Shown here piece after piece: positions 8,212 through 22,257 of a stretch of 64,000 nucleotides of DNA. The notes below the pieces were generated by a model, which worked only from the letters and a program-made list of their open reading frames with translations, did not search any database and was not told the DNA's origin. Numbering within the stretch: the stretch's first letter is position 1; each line of letters begins with the position of its first letter. The position numbers and the translations under genes were made by a program. This DNA is from Natronomonas salinimetallica (GTDB taxonomy: Archaea > Halobacteriota > Halobacteria > Halobacteriales > Haloarculaceae), in assembly GCF_013839515.1 (NCBI RefSeq), contig NZ_JACDNQ010000014.1, forward strand, positions 25,060 through 89,059. The letters are read 5' to 3'.

Positions 8212-9528
8212 ATGGACGAATCGTCCCGAACGGGCGGCGGATCGGACGTCGATTACGCCGGGCGGGCCAGGGAGATACTCGGCTTCTCGCGGTGGTGGCA
8301 GATCGCCGCCGCCGCGGGAATGATGGCCGCGGTCAGCCCGTATCAGTACGTCTGGTCGTCGATCGAGGGGCCGCTGGCGGAAAGCCTCGATATCGCGTTG
8401 CCCGCCCTCGGGGCCGTCTTCTCGTTTTACGTCGTCTTCCAGTCGCTCTCACAGCTGCCCGCCGGCTGGTGGCGGGACCGCCGCGGCCCCCGCAATCTGA
8501 CGTATCTCGCGGCCGTCCTCGCCGGCGGCGGCTACGTCGGCCTCGCGTACGCCGAGAGCGTCTGGCAGCTCTATTTGCTCTACTCGCTCGGGGCGATCGG
8601 CGTCGGGATCATCTACACCATCGCCGTCAACACCGCCGTCAAGTGGTTCCCGGACCGGACGGGACTCACGACGGGTATCGGAACGATGGCGTTCGCGGGC
8701 GGCAGCGCACTCCTCGTGCCGTACGTCCGGGCCAACGCCACGGTCGCCGGCTACACCGACGTGCTCCGAAACGTCGGAGTGGGCATCCTCGTCGTCCTGC
8801 TCGTCGGGGCGGTCCTGTTGCGCGATCCGCCCGAGGACTGGCTCGATCGCGACGGCGGCGGCGGTGATGACGACGACGGCGGTGGCGGCGGGCTCGCCGC
8901 TTCGCTCCGCGGACGGTCCTACACGACCCGTGAGATGCTCTCGACGTGGCAGTTCTGGCTGCTCTATGCGATGTTCGTCGCGACCGCCGGTGCGGACCTC
9001 ATCGTCATCGCGAACGTCGTCCGCTTCGCCGAACACCTGGGGCTCGCCGCGGCCGTCGCGACCGCCGCCGCGACCCTCCTGCCGGTCGCCGCGGGCGTCT
9101 CACGGATGATCCTCGGCGAGGTCTCCGATCGCTTCGATCGGGTGCGCGTGATGGCCGTCTCCTTTGCGCTCGCGGGGCTCTTTCGGTTCGGGCTCGTCGG
9201 CGCGGGGACGGCCGACGCTCCGATCGCGTTCGTCGGTGCGGTACTCGGTGCGATGTTCTTTTCCTCGCCGCTGTACGTCTACTTTCCGGCCGTCGTCGCC
9301 GACTACTACGGTGCCGAATACTCCTCGAGCAATTACGCCGTTATCTATTCTGCGAAGGTCGGCGGCGGCGTCTTCGCCGGAACGGTGGCCGGATTCTTGG
9401 TCGCGACGTTCGGCTGGATACCGACGTTCACCCTCGGCGGGGCGCTCGCGCTCGGGGCCAGTCTCGCCGCGCTCGTTCTCCGGCCACCGTCCGGGGCCGA
9501 CCTCGACGGCCCGAGTCCGGATCCGTAG
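8212..9528 (+). CDS. Major facilitator superfamily transporter (OFA-like)
   Basis: Twelve-helix secondary transporter in the plasma membrane. The A-like MFS loop between TM2 and TM3 is visible (GWWRDRRGPRNLT), and its counterpart in the second half is GEVSDRFDRVRVM. A Gly/Asp-rich cytoplasmic loop (about residues 218-232) divides the halves. The overall look resembles the oxalate/formate antiporter subfamily of carboxylate carriers, but the substrate is not readable. It is divergent from the cyclodeaminase homologue, which hints at a role with small organic or amino acids. Confidence 0.8.
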   Translation: MDESSRTGGGSDVDYAGRAREILGFSRWWQIAAAAGMMAAVSPYQYVWSSIEGPLAESLDIALPALGAVFSFYVVFQSLSQLPAGWWRDRRGPRNLTYLAAVLAGGGYVGLAYAESVWQLYLLYSLGAIGVGIIYTIAVNTAVKWFPDRTGLTTGIGTMAFAGGSALLVPYVRANATVAGYTDVLRNVGVGILVVLLVGAVLLRDPPEDWLDRDGGGGDDDDGGGGGLAASLRGRSYTTREMLSTWQFWLLYAMFVATAGADLIVIANVVRFAEHLGLAAAVATAAATLLPVAAGVSRMILGEVSDRFDRVRVMAVSFALAGLFRFGLVGAGTADAPIAFVGAVLGAMFFSSPLYVYFPAVVADYYGAEYSSSNYAVIYSAKVGGGVFAGTVAGFLVATFGWIPTFTLGGALALGASLAALVLRPPSGADLDGPSPDP

Positions 9529-9571
9529 TCGAATCCGCAAGGATTTGAACCCCCGGCGTCGAACGGCCGGT

Positions 9572-9985
9572 ATGGCAGATAAGTCGTTCCTCGAACAGCG
9601 CCTCGACGCGAGCACCTGGCCCATCGCGGTCGGGGACGTCGCGGTCCTGTTGGCGTTTCTCCTCGCCGGGACGCTCCAGCATTCGACCGTCGATCAACTG
9701 TTGGCCGATCCGGGTCTCTATCTCGTCGCGGCCGGGCCGTTCGTTCTCGGATGGCTCCTGTGTGCGCCCCTCATCGGCGCGTACTCCCCGGGCGGTGGCT
9801 CGGCGCCGAACTCCTCGATCCCGCTCGCGATCCGCTCGTGGATCCCGGCGGCGATAGTCGGAATGGCGATCCGGGTCGTTGCACTCCGCGGCCGCGGTGC
9901 CGAGGCGTCCTTCGCCGCGGTCATGATCGTCGGCGGGGCGGCGGTCCTGTCGGCCTGGCGGCTCCTCTATTTCAAACTCCGGTAG
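9572..9985 (+). CDS. DUF3054 family membrane protein
   Basis: A 137-residue protein with four hydrophobic segments (about residues 18-35, 48-65, 88-105, 112-130), matching the small DUF3054 family found in haloarchaea and actinobacteria. It has no catalytic motif and its function is unknown. It follows the MFS gene by 43 nt on the same strand. The ATG at 9572 gives the usual family length. Confidence 0.7.
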   Translation: MADKSFLEQRLDASTWPIAVGDVAVLLAFLLAGTLQHSTVDQLLADPGLYLVAAGPFVLGWLLCAPLIGAYSPGGGSAPNSSIPLAIRSWIPAAIVGMAIRVVALRGRGAEASFAAVMIVGGAAVLSAWRLLYFKLR

Positions 9986-9988
9986 GCG

Positions 9989-10564
9989 TCACGCCCGAGC
10001 GTCGGCGGGGGTGTTCACCCCCGCGACCGTCATCTCGAAGCCGTACTCGATCGGCCTCACGTCGAGACCGACCGCCTCTATTGCCGATTCGAGTTCGGGC
10101 GCGGTATAGAAATTCGGATCGAAACCGACGAGCCGTTCGGCCCGATCGAGCGCCCTCCCGAGTCGCGTCCCGCGGTCGAAGTCGGTCACCACGAGAACGC
10201 CGCCGGGGGCGAGGACCCGGGCCATCTCCGAGAGACACCGCTGCCCTTCGGGGAAGTGATGGAGGGCGTCGACGACGACGACGGCGTCGACCGATCCGTC
10301 GGGGTGTGGGAGGTCGGTCGCGCTCGCCCGGACGGCTTCGAGCCCCCGGCGTCGGGCCCGACGCACCATGCCGCCGGCCGGATCGACGACCGTCGCATCG
10401 ATCTCGTCGGCGACCCGGCCGGAGCCGCCACCGACCTCGAGGATCCGGTCGGTCGTCCGTTCGGCCACGGAGAGCCCCTTCCGGAGCGCGACCCCGTCGG
10501 TCGGTGGCACGAACAGATCATATAGCGGCGCGAACAGGTCGAAGGCCCGAACGTCCCAGCGCAT
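9989..10564 (-). CDS. Class I SAM-dependent methyltransferase
   Basis: Small-molecule type methyltransferase of the UbiE/COQ5-like Methyltransf_11 group. SAM-binding motif I is ILEVGGGSGRVA, motif II is in AVVVVDALHHFPEG, and motif III is RVLAPGGVLVVTDF. The frame stays open upstream, so the start is uncertain: MRWDVRAFDLFAPLYD at 10564 (191 aa) begins as many homologues do, while an ATG at 10588 would add eight residues. It converges on the DUF3054 gene with 3 nt between stops. Substrate unknown. Confidence 0.8.
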   Translation of the reverse strand: MRWDVRAFDLFAPLYDLFVPPTDGVALRKGLSVAERTTDRILEVGGGSGRVADEIDATVVDPAGGMVRRARRRGLEAVRASATDLPHPDGSVDAVVVVDALHHFPEGQRCLSEMARVLAPGGVLVVTDFDRGTRLGRALDRAERLVGFDPNFYTAPELESAIEAVGLDVRPIEYGFEMTVAGVNTPADARA

Positions 10565-10615
10565 GGGTGCGAATCGAACGCCGAACATAACTCCGTTGCC
10601 CTCCGAGCCGCCGGC

Positions 10616-11224
10616 ATGGAAGCACGCCTGCTCGGGTGGCCCGCAGACGGGCCGACGCTCCGGCTCGATCACCGACGGTTCAGCTACGCCGGGAAGTTCG
10701 TGATGTCGAACACCGGGAAGGCGGTCCTGTCGGCTCCCGAACGGGCCGGATCGGGGAGTGGAGGCGACCGGTCGGGGGACTCCGTGGACGGGGGCGAGTA
10801 CGACGACGTCCTCGCTGCGGTCGCGTTCAACGGGGACCGAACCGAACCGGATACGCTCTGGCTCCGTTATGTCACCGTCCGACGGGATCTGCGTGGAGCG
10901 GGACTCGGCCCACGGCTGTGTCGGTTCGTCGCCGGGCGGGCGACCGAGCGCGGCTACGATCGGCTCCGGATCGCGGTGAACAACCCCTTCGCGTACGAGG
11001 CGCTGTATCGGGCCGGCTTCTCCTATACCGGCGAGGAGACGGGACTCGCCGAACTCGTCTTGGAGCGCCCGGCCGAGAAGCCGGCCGACGGCCGCTCCGA
11101 ACGAACGTATCAAAACGGGCTCGACGAGTATCGAGACCGGGACCTCTCGGCGGCGGAGCGGGCGTTTCTCGAACGGAAAGAGGGGGCCGCTCCGCCACCC
11201 ACGGGGATGGATGGCCCGATATAA
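10616..11224 (+). CDS. GNAT-family N-acetyltransferase
   Basis: Acetyl-CoA-dependent acetyltransferase. The CoA pyrophosphate loop RGAGLG (R/Q-x-x-G-x-G) follows the strand LWLRYVTVRRDL, and the C-terminal beta-bulge region includes NNPFAYEALYRAGFSYTGEETG. The first 70 residues, including a variable Gly/Ser segment, are atypical. The last 45 residues are charged (RTYQNGLDEYRDRDLSAAER) and likely a haloarchaeal extension. It is divergent from the methyltransferase with at most 51 nt between starts. The substrate is unknown. Confidence 0.8.
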   Translation: MEARLLGWPADGPTLRLDHRRFSYAGKFVMSNTGKAVLSAPERAGSGSGGDRSGDSVDGGEYDDVLAAVAFNGDRTEPDTLWLRYVTVRRDLRGAGLGPRLCRFVAGRATERGYDRLRIAVNNPFAYEALYRAGFSYTGEETGLAELVLERPAEKPADGRSERTYQNGLDEYRDRDLSAAERAFLERKEGAAPPPTGMDGPI

Positions 11225-11590
11225 CCATCGCCGGCGGCATCGAGAGACCGTCGCGCACACATATCCCGTGTAGTACCGGAATTTTTCACCGCTATCGGTG
11301 TCGAAATTCTCTACCGTCGGGGTCCGGACCACCGATCCGCAGTCACCCGGTTTCATGCCGTGGGGCGGATAAATACACACGGTACCGTGGTATTTGTCGG
11401 GATCCCGACTTGAGTCCCGGATTTGCGGGCATCGCGAAGGGGCAGAAACGGTTTCCCCAAGGCGAATTGAATTATACGTAGCGAACGTCCGGATCAGTGA
11501 GATGATCGACGAGATTCCCCCCAGACGAACGGTTCGCCGGCCACGAGCATACGGCCGGAACAGACGCGACGTCCCTCCCGGTGATCCGGC
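11225..11590. other. Intergenic region upstream of the sulfite/nitrite reductase fusion
   Basis: No convincing coding sequence. It holds the dyads at 11371-11408 (listed separately) and an AT-rich stretch near 11463-11476 (GAATTGAATTATAC) about 115-125 nt before the ATG, which may be the core promoter if there is a leader. Confidence 0.6.
11371..11408. promoter_or_regulatory. Two adjacent palindromes upstream of the rhodanese/reductase gene
   Basis: The first dyad (11371-11395) has AAATAC/GTATTT arms around the perfect palindrome ACGGTACCGT. The second (11397-11408) is the perfect 12-bp palindrome TCGGGATCCCGA. They lie about 185-220 nt upstream of the start codon. Two close palindromes suggest a regulator-binding region, but the bound protein and the direction of control are unknown. 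Confidence 0.45.
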
Positions 11591-13972
11591 GTGACGCTCG
11601 ATATCTCGATTGCCGATCCGTCGTGGGTCGACGACCGCCGGGACGGGTTGGCCGTCGTCGACGCTCGCGACCGGCGGGACTACGAAACGCTCGGACACGT
11701 CCCGGGGGCGGTGAACGTCCCCTTCGAGTCGATCCGGGACAGCGGATCCGACGCCGCGGGACATCTGCCCGACCCGGAAGCCGTTCGGGAACTGCTCTCC
11801 GCGGCCGGGATCGAGCACGACGACCCCGTCGTCGCCTACGACAACCGACGCGGCGTCGAGGCGGCGAGACTCCTCGTGACGATGGCGGTCTACGGCCACG
11901 AGGGACCGTTGTACCTACTGGACGGCGATTTCGACGCCTGGCAACGGGCGTATCGAACCGAACAGTCCGTACCGGATCCGGGGGTCTCCAGGTACGGATC
12001 GGTATCGCTCCGTGCGTCGGCGCTCGCCGACCGCGCCGACGTCGAGGCGGCTATGGGGAACGGGACGACACTCGTTGATACGCGCACCGCGAGCGAGTAC
12101 GAATCCGCACACGTTCCGGGGGCGGTCCACCTCGGGTGGGAAGCCTTCGTCGACCCCGAGACCGGACGGCTCAAACCCGAAGCCGAACGGCGGGCGATAC
12201 TCGAGGACCGAGGGCTCGATCCGGACGATCCGATCGTCCTGTACTGTAACACCGCCCGACGGCTCAGCCACACCTACGCGGTCCTCTCGGCGCACGGCTA
12301 CGGCCACGTCCGGTTTCACGAGGGCGATCTCACGGGACTCATCCGCGAGCACTCACCAGACTGGGATCCAAAGCAGCTGTACGAGGGCGTCCGGGAGGTC
12401 GCCTCCGAGGGCTACGACGCGCTCGCCGAGGAGCTCGGCGAGGACGTATTCGGGCGGTTGCACCTCATCGGGCTGTATACGGTCCGACAGGACGGGTACT
12501 TCATGCTTCGGACGAAGGTCCCCGGCGGGCGACTGACCGCAGAACAGGCCAAGACCGTCGGACGGATCACGGAGGAGTTCGCGACCGCCCCCGAACGCCA
12601 CGGCGGCACGGAACAAAACCCCGTCTTCGGCGACGGGTTCCTCGACGTGACGACGAGACAGGGGATCCAGCTACACTGGATCCGGATCGAGGACATGCCC
12701 GAGATCTGGGATCGCTACGAGTCCGTCGGTCTGACGACGATCCAGGCGAGCGGGAACACCCTGCGAAACGTCGTTACGTGCCCGACCGCGGGACGTATCG
12801 CCGGTGAGACCGACGTCAACGCGATCGCGGAGGAGCTCGCGGACGCGTTCGAGGGGAGCCGCCGCTACGCCAACCTCCCCCGGAAGTTCAAGATCGGCCT
12901 CTCGGGCTGTCAGGAGAACTGCGCGCGCGCCGAACTGCAGGATCTCGGCTTCGTTCCGGCGACGAGGGACGGCGAGGAGGGGTTCGCCGTCAAGGTCGGC
13001 GGCGGTCTCTCGGACGGGCCGCGAGCCGCGACCGACCTCGGGATCTTCGTCGCGCCGGACGAGGTCGTCGACCTGTCCTTGGCCGCGGCGGATCTCTTCA
13101 TCGACCACGGCAGCTATCTCGATACCGCGGTCAACCGCCTGAAGTACGTCGTCGACGAGTGGGGTACCGAACGGTTCCGCGAGGAGCTACGGAGCTACGC
13201 CCCGTTCGAGTTCGAGCCCTACGACCGAACCCCTTCGAGTGACTACCGCGGCGATCACGTCGGGATTCACCACGAGACGGGCGATCGATACTACGCCGGC
13301 TGTACCCTGCCGACCGGGCGGATCGGCGGCGGCGACCTGATCGAGTTCGCCGACCTCGCCGATCGTTACGGTGACGGCGAACTCCGAACGACGGCGAATC
13401 AGAACCTCGTCGTCCCGGGTGTCCGTGGCGACACGCTCGAGTCGTTCCTCGGCGAGTCTGTCTTAGACGAGTATAGCCCCACCCCGGGGCCGTTCTCGCG
13501 GGGTATCGTCACCTGCACCGGGCGGGAGTTCTGCAAGTACGGCGTCGTCGAGACGAAGAGCCGCGGCCACCGGTGGGCCCGCGAACTCGACTCCTGGCTC
13601 GAATCGAGCGACGTCCCAGACGCCGCGGTTCCCGACGCGGTCCGGATCCACATGAGCGGCTGTTCGGCCTCCTGTGCCCAGCCACAGATCGCCGACATCG
13701 GGCTTCGAGGGGAGGCATACCGGGACGAAACACGCTCGAGCCAGGCGGTCGATATCGGTTTGGGCGGCGATCTCGGCCAACCACGGTTCGTCGAGTGGGT
13801 CTCCGGACGCGTCCCCGTCGAGGACGTTCCCGACGCGACGAAGCGGCTGCTCCGTCGGTTCTTCGAGGAGCGACGGGCGGACGAATCCTTCGCCACCTGG
13901 ACGGATCGGACGGACGCCGATCGACTCGACCGGATCGTCCGTACCGACCGAGCGGTCGCGGGGGCGGACTGA
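11591..13972 (+). CDS. Tandem rhodanese domains fused to siroheme sulfite/nitrite reductase
   Basis: A 793-residue fusion. Residues about 5-125 form a rhodanese domain in which the catalytic Cys position holds Asp84 (AYDNRRG), so it is probably inactive. Residues about 138-255 form a second rhodanese with Cys219 (LYCNTARR), a likely sulfur carrier. From about 285 the chain is a two-repeat NirA/sulfite reductase: the first half has KFKIGLSGCQENCA, and the second has the siroheme/4Fe-4S ligands Cys642, Cys648, Cys691 and Cys695 (CTGREFC ... SGCSASC). It reduces sulfite or nitrite by six electrons in the cytoplasm; which one is not decidable here. The stop overlaps the next ATG by 1 nt (TGATG). 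Confidence 0.85.
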   Translation: MTLDISIADPSWVDDRRDGLAVVDARDRRDYETLGHVPGAVNVPFESIRDSGSDAAGHLPDPEAVRELLSAAGIEHDDPVVAYDNRRGVEAARLLVTMAVYGHEGPLYLLDGDFDAWQRAYRTEQSVPDPGVSRYGSVSLRASALADRADVEAAMGNGTTLVDTRTASEYESAHVPGAVHLGWEAFVDPETGRLKPEAERRAILEDRGLDPDDPIVLYCNTARRLSHTYAVLSAHGYGHVRFHEGDLTGLIREHSPDWDPKQLYEGVREVASEGYDALAEELGEDVFGRLHLIGLYTVRQDGYFMLRTKVPGGRLTAEQAKTVGRITEEFATAPERHGGTEQNPVFGDGFLDVTTRQGIQLHWIRIEDMPEIWDRYESVGLTTIQASGNTLRNVVTCPTAGRIAGETDVNAIAEELADAFEGSRRYANLPRKFKIGLSGCQENCARAELQDLGFVPATRDGEEGFAVKVGGGLSDGPRAATDLGIFVAPDEVVDLSLAAADLFIDHGSYLDTAVNRLKYVVDEWGTERFREELRSYAPFEFEPYDRTPSSDYRGDHVGIHHETGDRYYAGCTLPTGRIGGGDLIEFADLADRYGDGELRTTANQNLVVPGVRGDTLESFLGESVLDEYSPTPGPFSRGIVTCTGREFCKYGVVETKSRGHRWARELDSWLESSDVPDAAVPDAVRIHMSGCSASCAQPQIADIGLRGEAYRDETRSSQAVDIGLGGDLGQPRFVEWVSGRVPVEDVPDATKRLLRRFFEERRADESFATWTDRTDADRLDRIVRTDRAVAGAD

Positions 13973-15177
13973 TGTCGATCGAACGCTCCCCCGGCGTGCC
14001 GGAGATCGAGACCGATCCGAGAGATCGGATCGCCGAAGCCCGCGAACCGACCGAAAAGACGTGGTTCCGGAACCTCGACGAGGCCGTCATCGAGGCCGAT
14101 CGATGTGTCCAGTGTGGCAGTTGTATGGCGGCGTGCCCCTCGGATTCGATCGGTATCGACGAGGAGACGGGCCGGCCGACGCTCGTCAGGATGTGTACCG
14201 GCTGCTCGCGGTGTTGGGACTTCTGTCCCCGAAGCGGCCTGCGCTATGAGCGGCTAAACGGCCTCGAAGGCTCCGAGGCACGGTCCGCGTACGCGGTGAG
14301 CGCGGCCGGCGACCACGAGGGACAAAACGGGGGCGCGGTCACGGCGTTGCTCGCCGGGCTACTCGAGGCCGGCGAGATCGACGGCGCGGTCGTCGTCGGC
14401 GACGGCGGTGATGCGCTGACCGGCGAGCCGGTCCTCGCGACCACGCGGACGGAGCTGCTCGAAAGCGCGGGCAGCAGCTATACCCAGACGATGCAGCTCG
14501 GACGGGTCGACGAGCTGATCGCCGACAGCGGCCTCGACGACCCGGACATCGCGCTGGTCGGTACCCCGTGTGTCATCCAGGGGGCGGCCGCCCTGGATCG
14601 GCTGCAGTACGACGACGAGTTGGCCTCGGTGACGCTTACCATCTCGTTGGTCTGTACGCGGAGCTTCGCGTACGAACGGCTCCGTTCGTTGCTCATCGGA
14701 CGCGGCGTCGAGATCGACTCGATCGATTCGCTCGAGATCGACGGCGGCGACCTGATCGCGAGAGACGACGGCGGCGCGCGGCTGCTCACCGAGGACGTCG
14801 AGGCGTTCGACGCCGCCGCCCTCCGTGGGTGTGCGGAGTGTTCGGACGCGGTCGGCGAGGCGGCCGACATCTCGGCCGGAAACGTCGGCAGCCCGGACGG
14901 GAAGACGACGCTTCTGGCCCGTACCGAGGCGGGCGAAGCCGCGATCGATGCGGCCACCGCGGATCTCGACCCCGACGAGCTGGACGAGACCGCGGCGCTC
15001 GAGGGATTCGCCGACTGGAACCGCCGGCAGGCCGAGGCATCGATCCCCCGCGATCTCGACGCCGATGCTCCGCTTTCGATCACCTACACGGAACACCACG
15101 ACGCCTACGACGGAACCGATCGCGCCCCCGAATCGCTGAACCCCGCCCGCGTCCACCAGTACGAGGAGTGGTGTTGA
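13972..15177 (+). CDS. FrhB/FpoF-like F420-dependent oxidoreductase beta subunit with two 4Fe-4S sites
   Basis: Probable electron donor to the reductase encoded just upstream. Residues 45-55 (CVQCGSCMAAC) and 75-85 (CTGCSRCWDFC) are two classic 4Fe-4S ligand sets. The rest matches the FrhB family (coenzyme F420 hydrogenase/dehydrogenase beta subunit, N- and C-terminal domains), with the landmark VGTPCVIQGAAAL. Haloarchaea make F420, so F420H2 is a plausible donor; a ferredoxin or flavin route is the alternative. One-nucleotide overlap with the upstream gene argues for coupled translation and a complex. The 401 aa length is usual for FrhB-like proteins. Confidence 0.85.
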   Translation: MSIERSPGVPEIETDPRDRIAEAREPTEKTWFRNLDEAVIEADRCVQCGSCMAACPSDSIGIDEETGRPTLVRMCTGCSRCWDFCPRSGLRYERLNGLEGSEARSAYAVSAAGDHEGQNGGAVTALLAGLLEAGEIDGAVVVGDGGDALTGEPVLATTRTELLESAGSSYTQTMQLGRVDELIADSGLDDPDIALVGTPCVIQGAAALDRLQYDDELASVTLTISLVCTRSFAYERLRSLLIGRGVEIDSIDSLEIDGGDLIARDDGGARLLTEDVEAFDAAALRGCAECSDAVGEAADISAGNVGSPDGKTTLLARTEAGEAAIDAATADLDPDELDETAALEGFADWNRRQAEASIPRDLDADAPLSITYTEHHDAYDGTDRAPESLNPARVHQYEEWC

Positions 15178-15486
15178 CCGGAAGATAGGGCGGGGCGGCT
15201 CAGCATCTTTCGAGGTCGATCTCTCGACTGTGCGTACCGGAGACGTTCGCCGCCTTCGGGTGGCGTCCTGTCTGGAACGTTGCCGAGACCGATCGAAAAC
15301 GCGCGACCGAATGGGCCGCGCCTGCCCGGTTTCCGTCGCGACGACGGGACAGGGATGTGTGCCGTCCGCCGGAAACCGGGTGGAGATGGACGGGTTCTAT
15401 GTATAATGCTTTGGATCTGTCACGGAACCGCGGGGGACCGCGGTGGGTTCCGGAACGTTGAGGGTCGGTGCCCCGAACGGTGAGAC
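15178..15486. other. Intergenic region, no gene seen
   Basis: No ORF with haloarchaeal protein character and no tRNA-like fold was recognised. An AT-rich site near 15398-15407 (CTATGTATAA) could be a TATA box, but it lies about 80 nt from the next start codon. Confidence 0.5.
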
Positions 15487-15795
15487 ATGCTCGACCGCGT
15501 TCGATCGATCCTGAGCGATGCCTGGCCGTTCGTCGGCGCGGCGTATCTGGCGTATCTGGCGCTTCGACCGCCGCCGGTCCGCTACGTCGGCGTCGGCGGA
15601 TTGATCATCGTGACGCCGCTTTTGTTCGGGTGGACCGTCGGGCGACTCTTCGGGGTCGGGCCGTGGGCCGACGACGGGGCGACTGAGGACGGGACGGTCG
15701 ACGATGGAGTGGCTGCCGACGATGGAGTGGCTGCCGACGAGGCGGTCGACGACGGGGCGGTTGAGGACGGAACGACCGACGAGGAGGTCGGGTGA
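15487..15795 (+). CDS. Small membrane protein with acidic repeat tail
   Basis: Unrecognised 102-residue protein. Residues about 12-28 and 35-55 are hydrophobic and look like two membrane helices. The last 45 residues are an Asp/Glu/Ala/Gly tail containing the repeat DDGVAA. The tail is encoded by short DNA repeats, like other acidic tails in this window. Codon use and acidity suggest a real haloarchaeal gene, but there is no family evidence. Confidence 0.5.
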   Translation: MLDRVRSILSDAWPFVGAAYLAYLALRPPPVRYVGVGGLIIVTPLLFGWTVGRLFGVGPWADDGATEDGTVDDGVAADDGVAADEAVDDGAVEDGTTDEEVG

Positions 15796-15801
15796 TCCGA
15801 T

Positions 15802-16032
15802 CTAGGGCTTGTGGGTGAAAATAAACGCCTGGCCGTCCTCGACGCCCACACAGAGATCGAGCTGTTTCGAGAGGTTGAGGCTCGTTGGGTTCTGCTTGCA
15901 GACGACGAGATCATCGAACGGTTCCTCACACGCGGGACAGGCGACCGAGACCGTGTTCTGGTAGGTCTTGATCGCCGGGTTCTCCTCACGGGGCGTCAAC
16001 GACGCCAGCAGTTCGTCCGTATCGATGTCCAT
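15802..16032 (-). CDS. Small conserved haloarchaeal Cys-pair protein
   Basis: A 76-residue protein with one CxxC pair (VACPACEEPFDDLVVC) and a third Cys nine residues on, suggesting a rubredoxin-like or zinc-knuckle fold. The sequence (start MDIDTDELLASLTPREENPA, end FIFTHKP) looks like a family widespread in haloarchaea, but I cannot give a function. It converges on the small membrane protein gene; gyrA lies downstream on the same strand. Confidence 0.7.
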   Translation of the reverse strand: MDIDTDELLASLTPREENPAIKTYQNTVSVACPACEEPFDDLVVCKQNPTSLNLSKQLDLCVGVEDGQAFIFTHKP

Positions 16033-16137
16033 ACATCGTTAGGCGGGGGCCTCCCCCTTCAATCTCGCGGGCGTATGGACGGCCCCCGACCGTCGTACCC
16101 ATCAGACGGATCGGTGTCACACATGACCGGTGAACGC

Positions 16138-16159
16138 CGAGCGAGGTAGGTGGGGTAGT

Positions 16160-16162
<3 letters not shown>
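16138..16162. repeat. Conserved post-stop sequence, copy 1 (after gyrA)
   Basis: The stretch ending GTGGGGTAGTTCAC, which includes the gyrA stop codon, recurs at 38948-38974 over the stop codon of the DtxR-family gene, with 25 of 27 positions matching. It reads TGAACTACCCCACC on the coding strand of both genes. Confidence 0.65.
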
Positions 16163-21876
<5,714 letters not shown>

Positions 21877-21882
21877 CTACGT

Positions 21883-22119
21883 ATGACTCCCGAAGAAGTC
21901 GAGGCGCGCATCGAGGAGGCGCTCGAGGACTGCGAGGCGACCGTCCGAACGGACCGCGGCGATCACGACGAGGATCACCTGCTCGCGACCGTCGTCTCCC
22001 CGGCCTTCGACGGCGAATCGCTCGTCGACCAACACCGACTCGTCTACGACGCCCTCGGCGATGCGATGACGACGGAGATCCACGCCCTGGAGTTGACGAC
22101 CCAGACGCCCGAGGCGTGA
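21883..22119 (+). CDS. BolA-like protein
   Basis: BolA/IbaG-type proteins pair with monothiol glutaredoxins in Fe-S cluster trafficking or act as regulators. The 78-residue product has the class II KH-like pattern: an N-terminal helix (PEEVEARIEEALEDC), strands HLLATVVSPAFDGESLVDQH, and the conserved RLVYDAL with the invariant His before it. Length is right for the family. It sits 88 bp after fen1; no glutaredoxin adjoins. Confidence 0.8.
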   Translation: MTPEEVEARIEEALEDCEATVRTDRGDHDEDHLLATVVSPAFDGESLVDQHRLVYDALGDAMTTEIHALELTTQTPEA

Positions 22120-22127
22120 TCGGGACC

Positions 22128-22215
22128 GGCGTCGGGTCGGGTGACGGATGTCGGCGTCGGGTCGGGTGACGGATGTCGGCGTCGGGTCGGGTGACGGATG
22201 TCGGCGTCGGGTCGC
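22128..22215. repeat. 25-bp tandem repeat, three copies plus partial
   Basis: Copies at 22141-22165, 22166-22190 and 22191-22215 with a 13-nt partial copy before them (22128-22140). It fills the gap between the bolA-like gene and the small zinc-protein gene. Confidence 0.92.
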
Positions 22216-22257
22216 CGGCACATCGGGATTTATCTGGCTGTCGTACGTCTTACGTGC

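Noticed and set aside
9989..11899. A 636-residue methyltransferase
   Set aside because: Only the last 191-199 residues have methyltransferase character; the upstream part is antisense to the GNAT gene and intergenic DNA.
15280..15483. 67-codon ORF in the gap after the FrhB-like gene
   Set aside because: Basic, Gly/Arg/Pro-rich composition, unlike haloarchaeal proteins, and no promoter.
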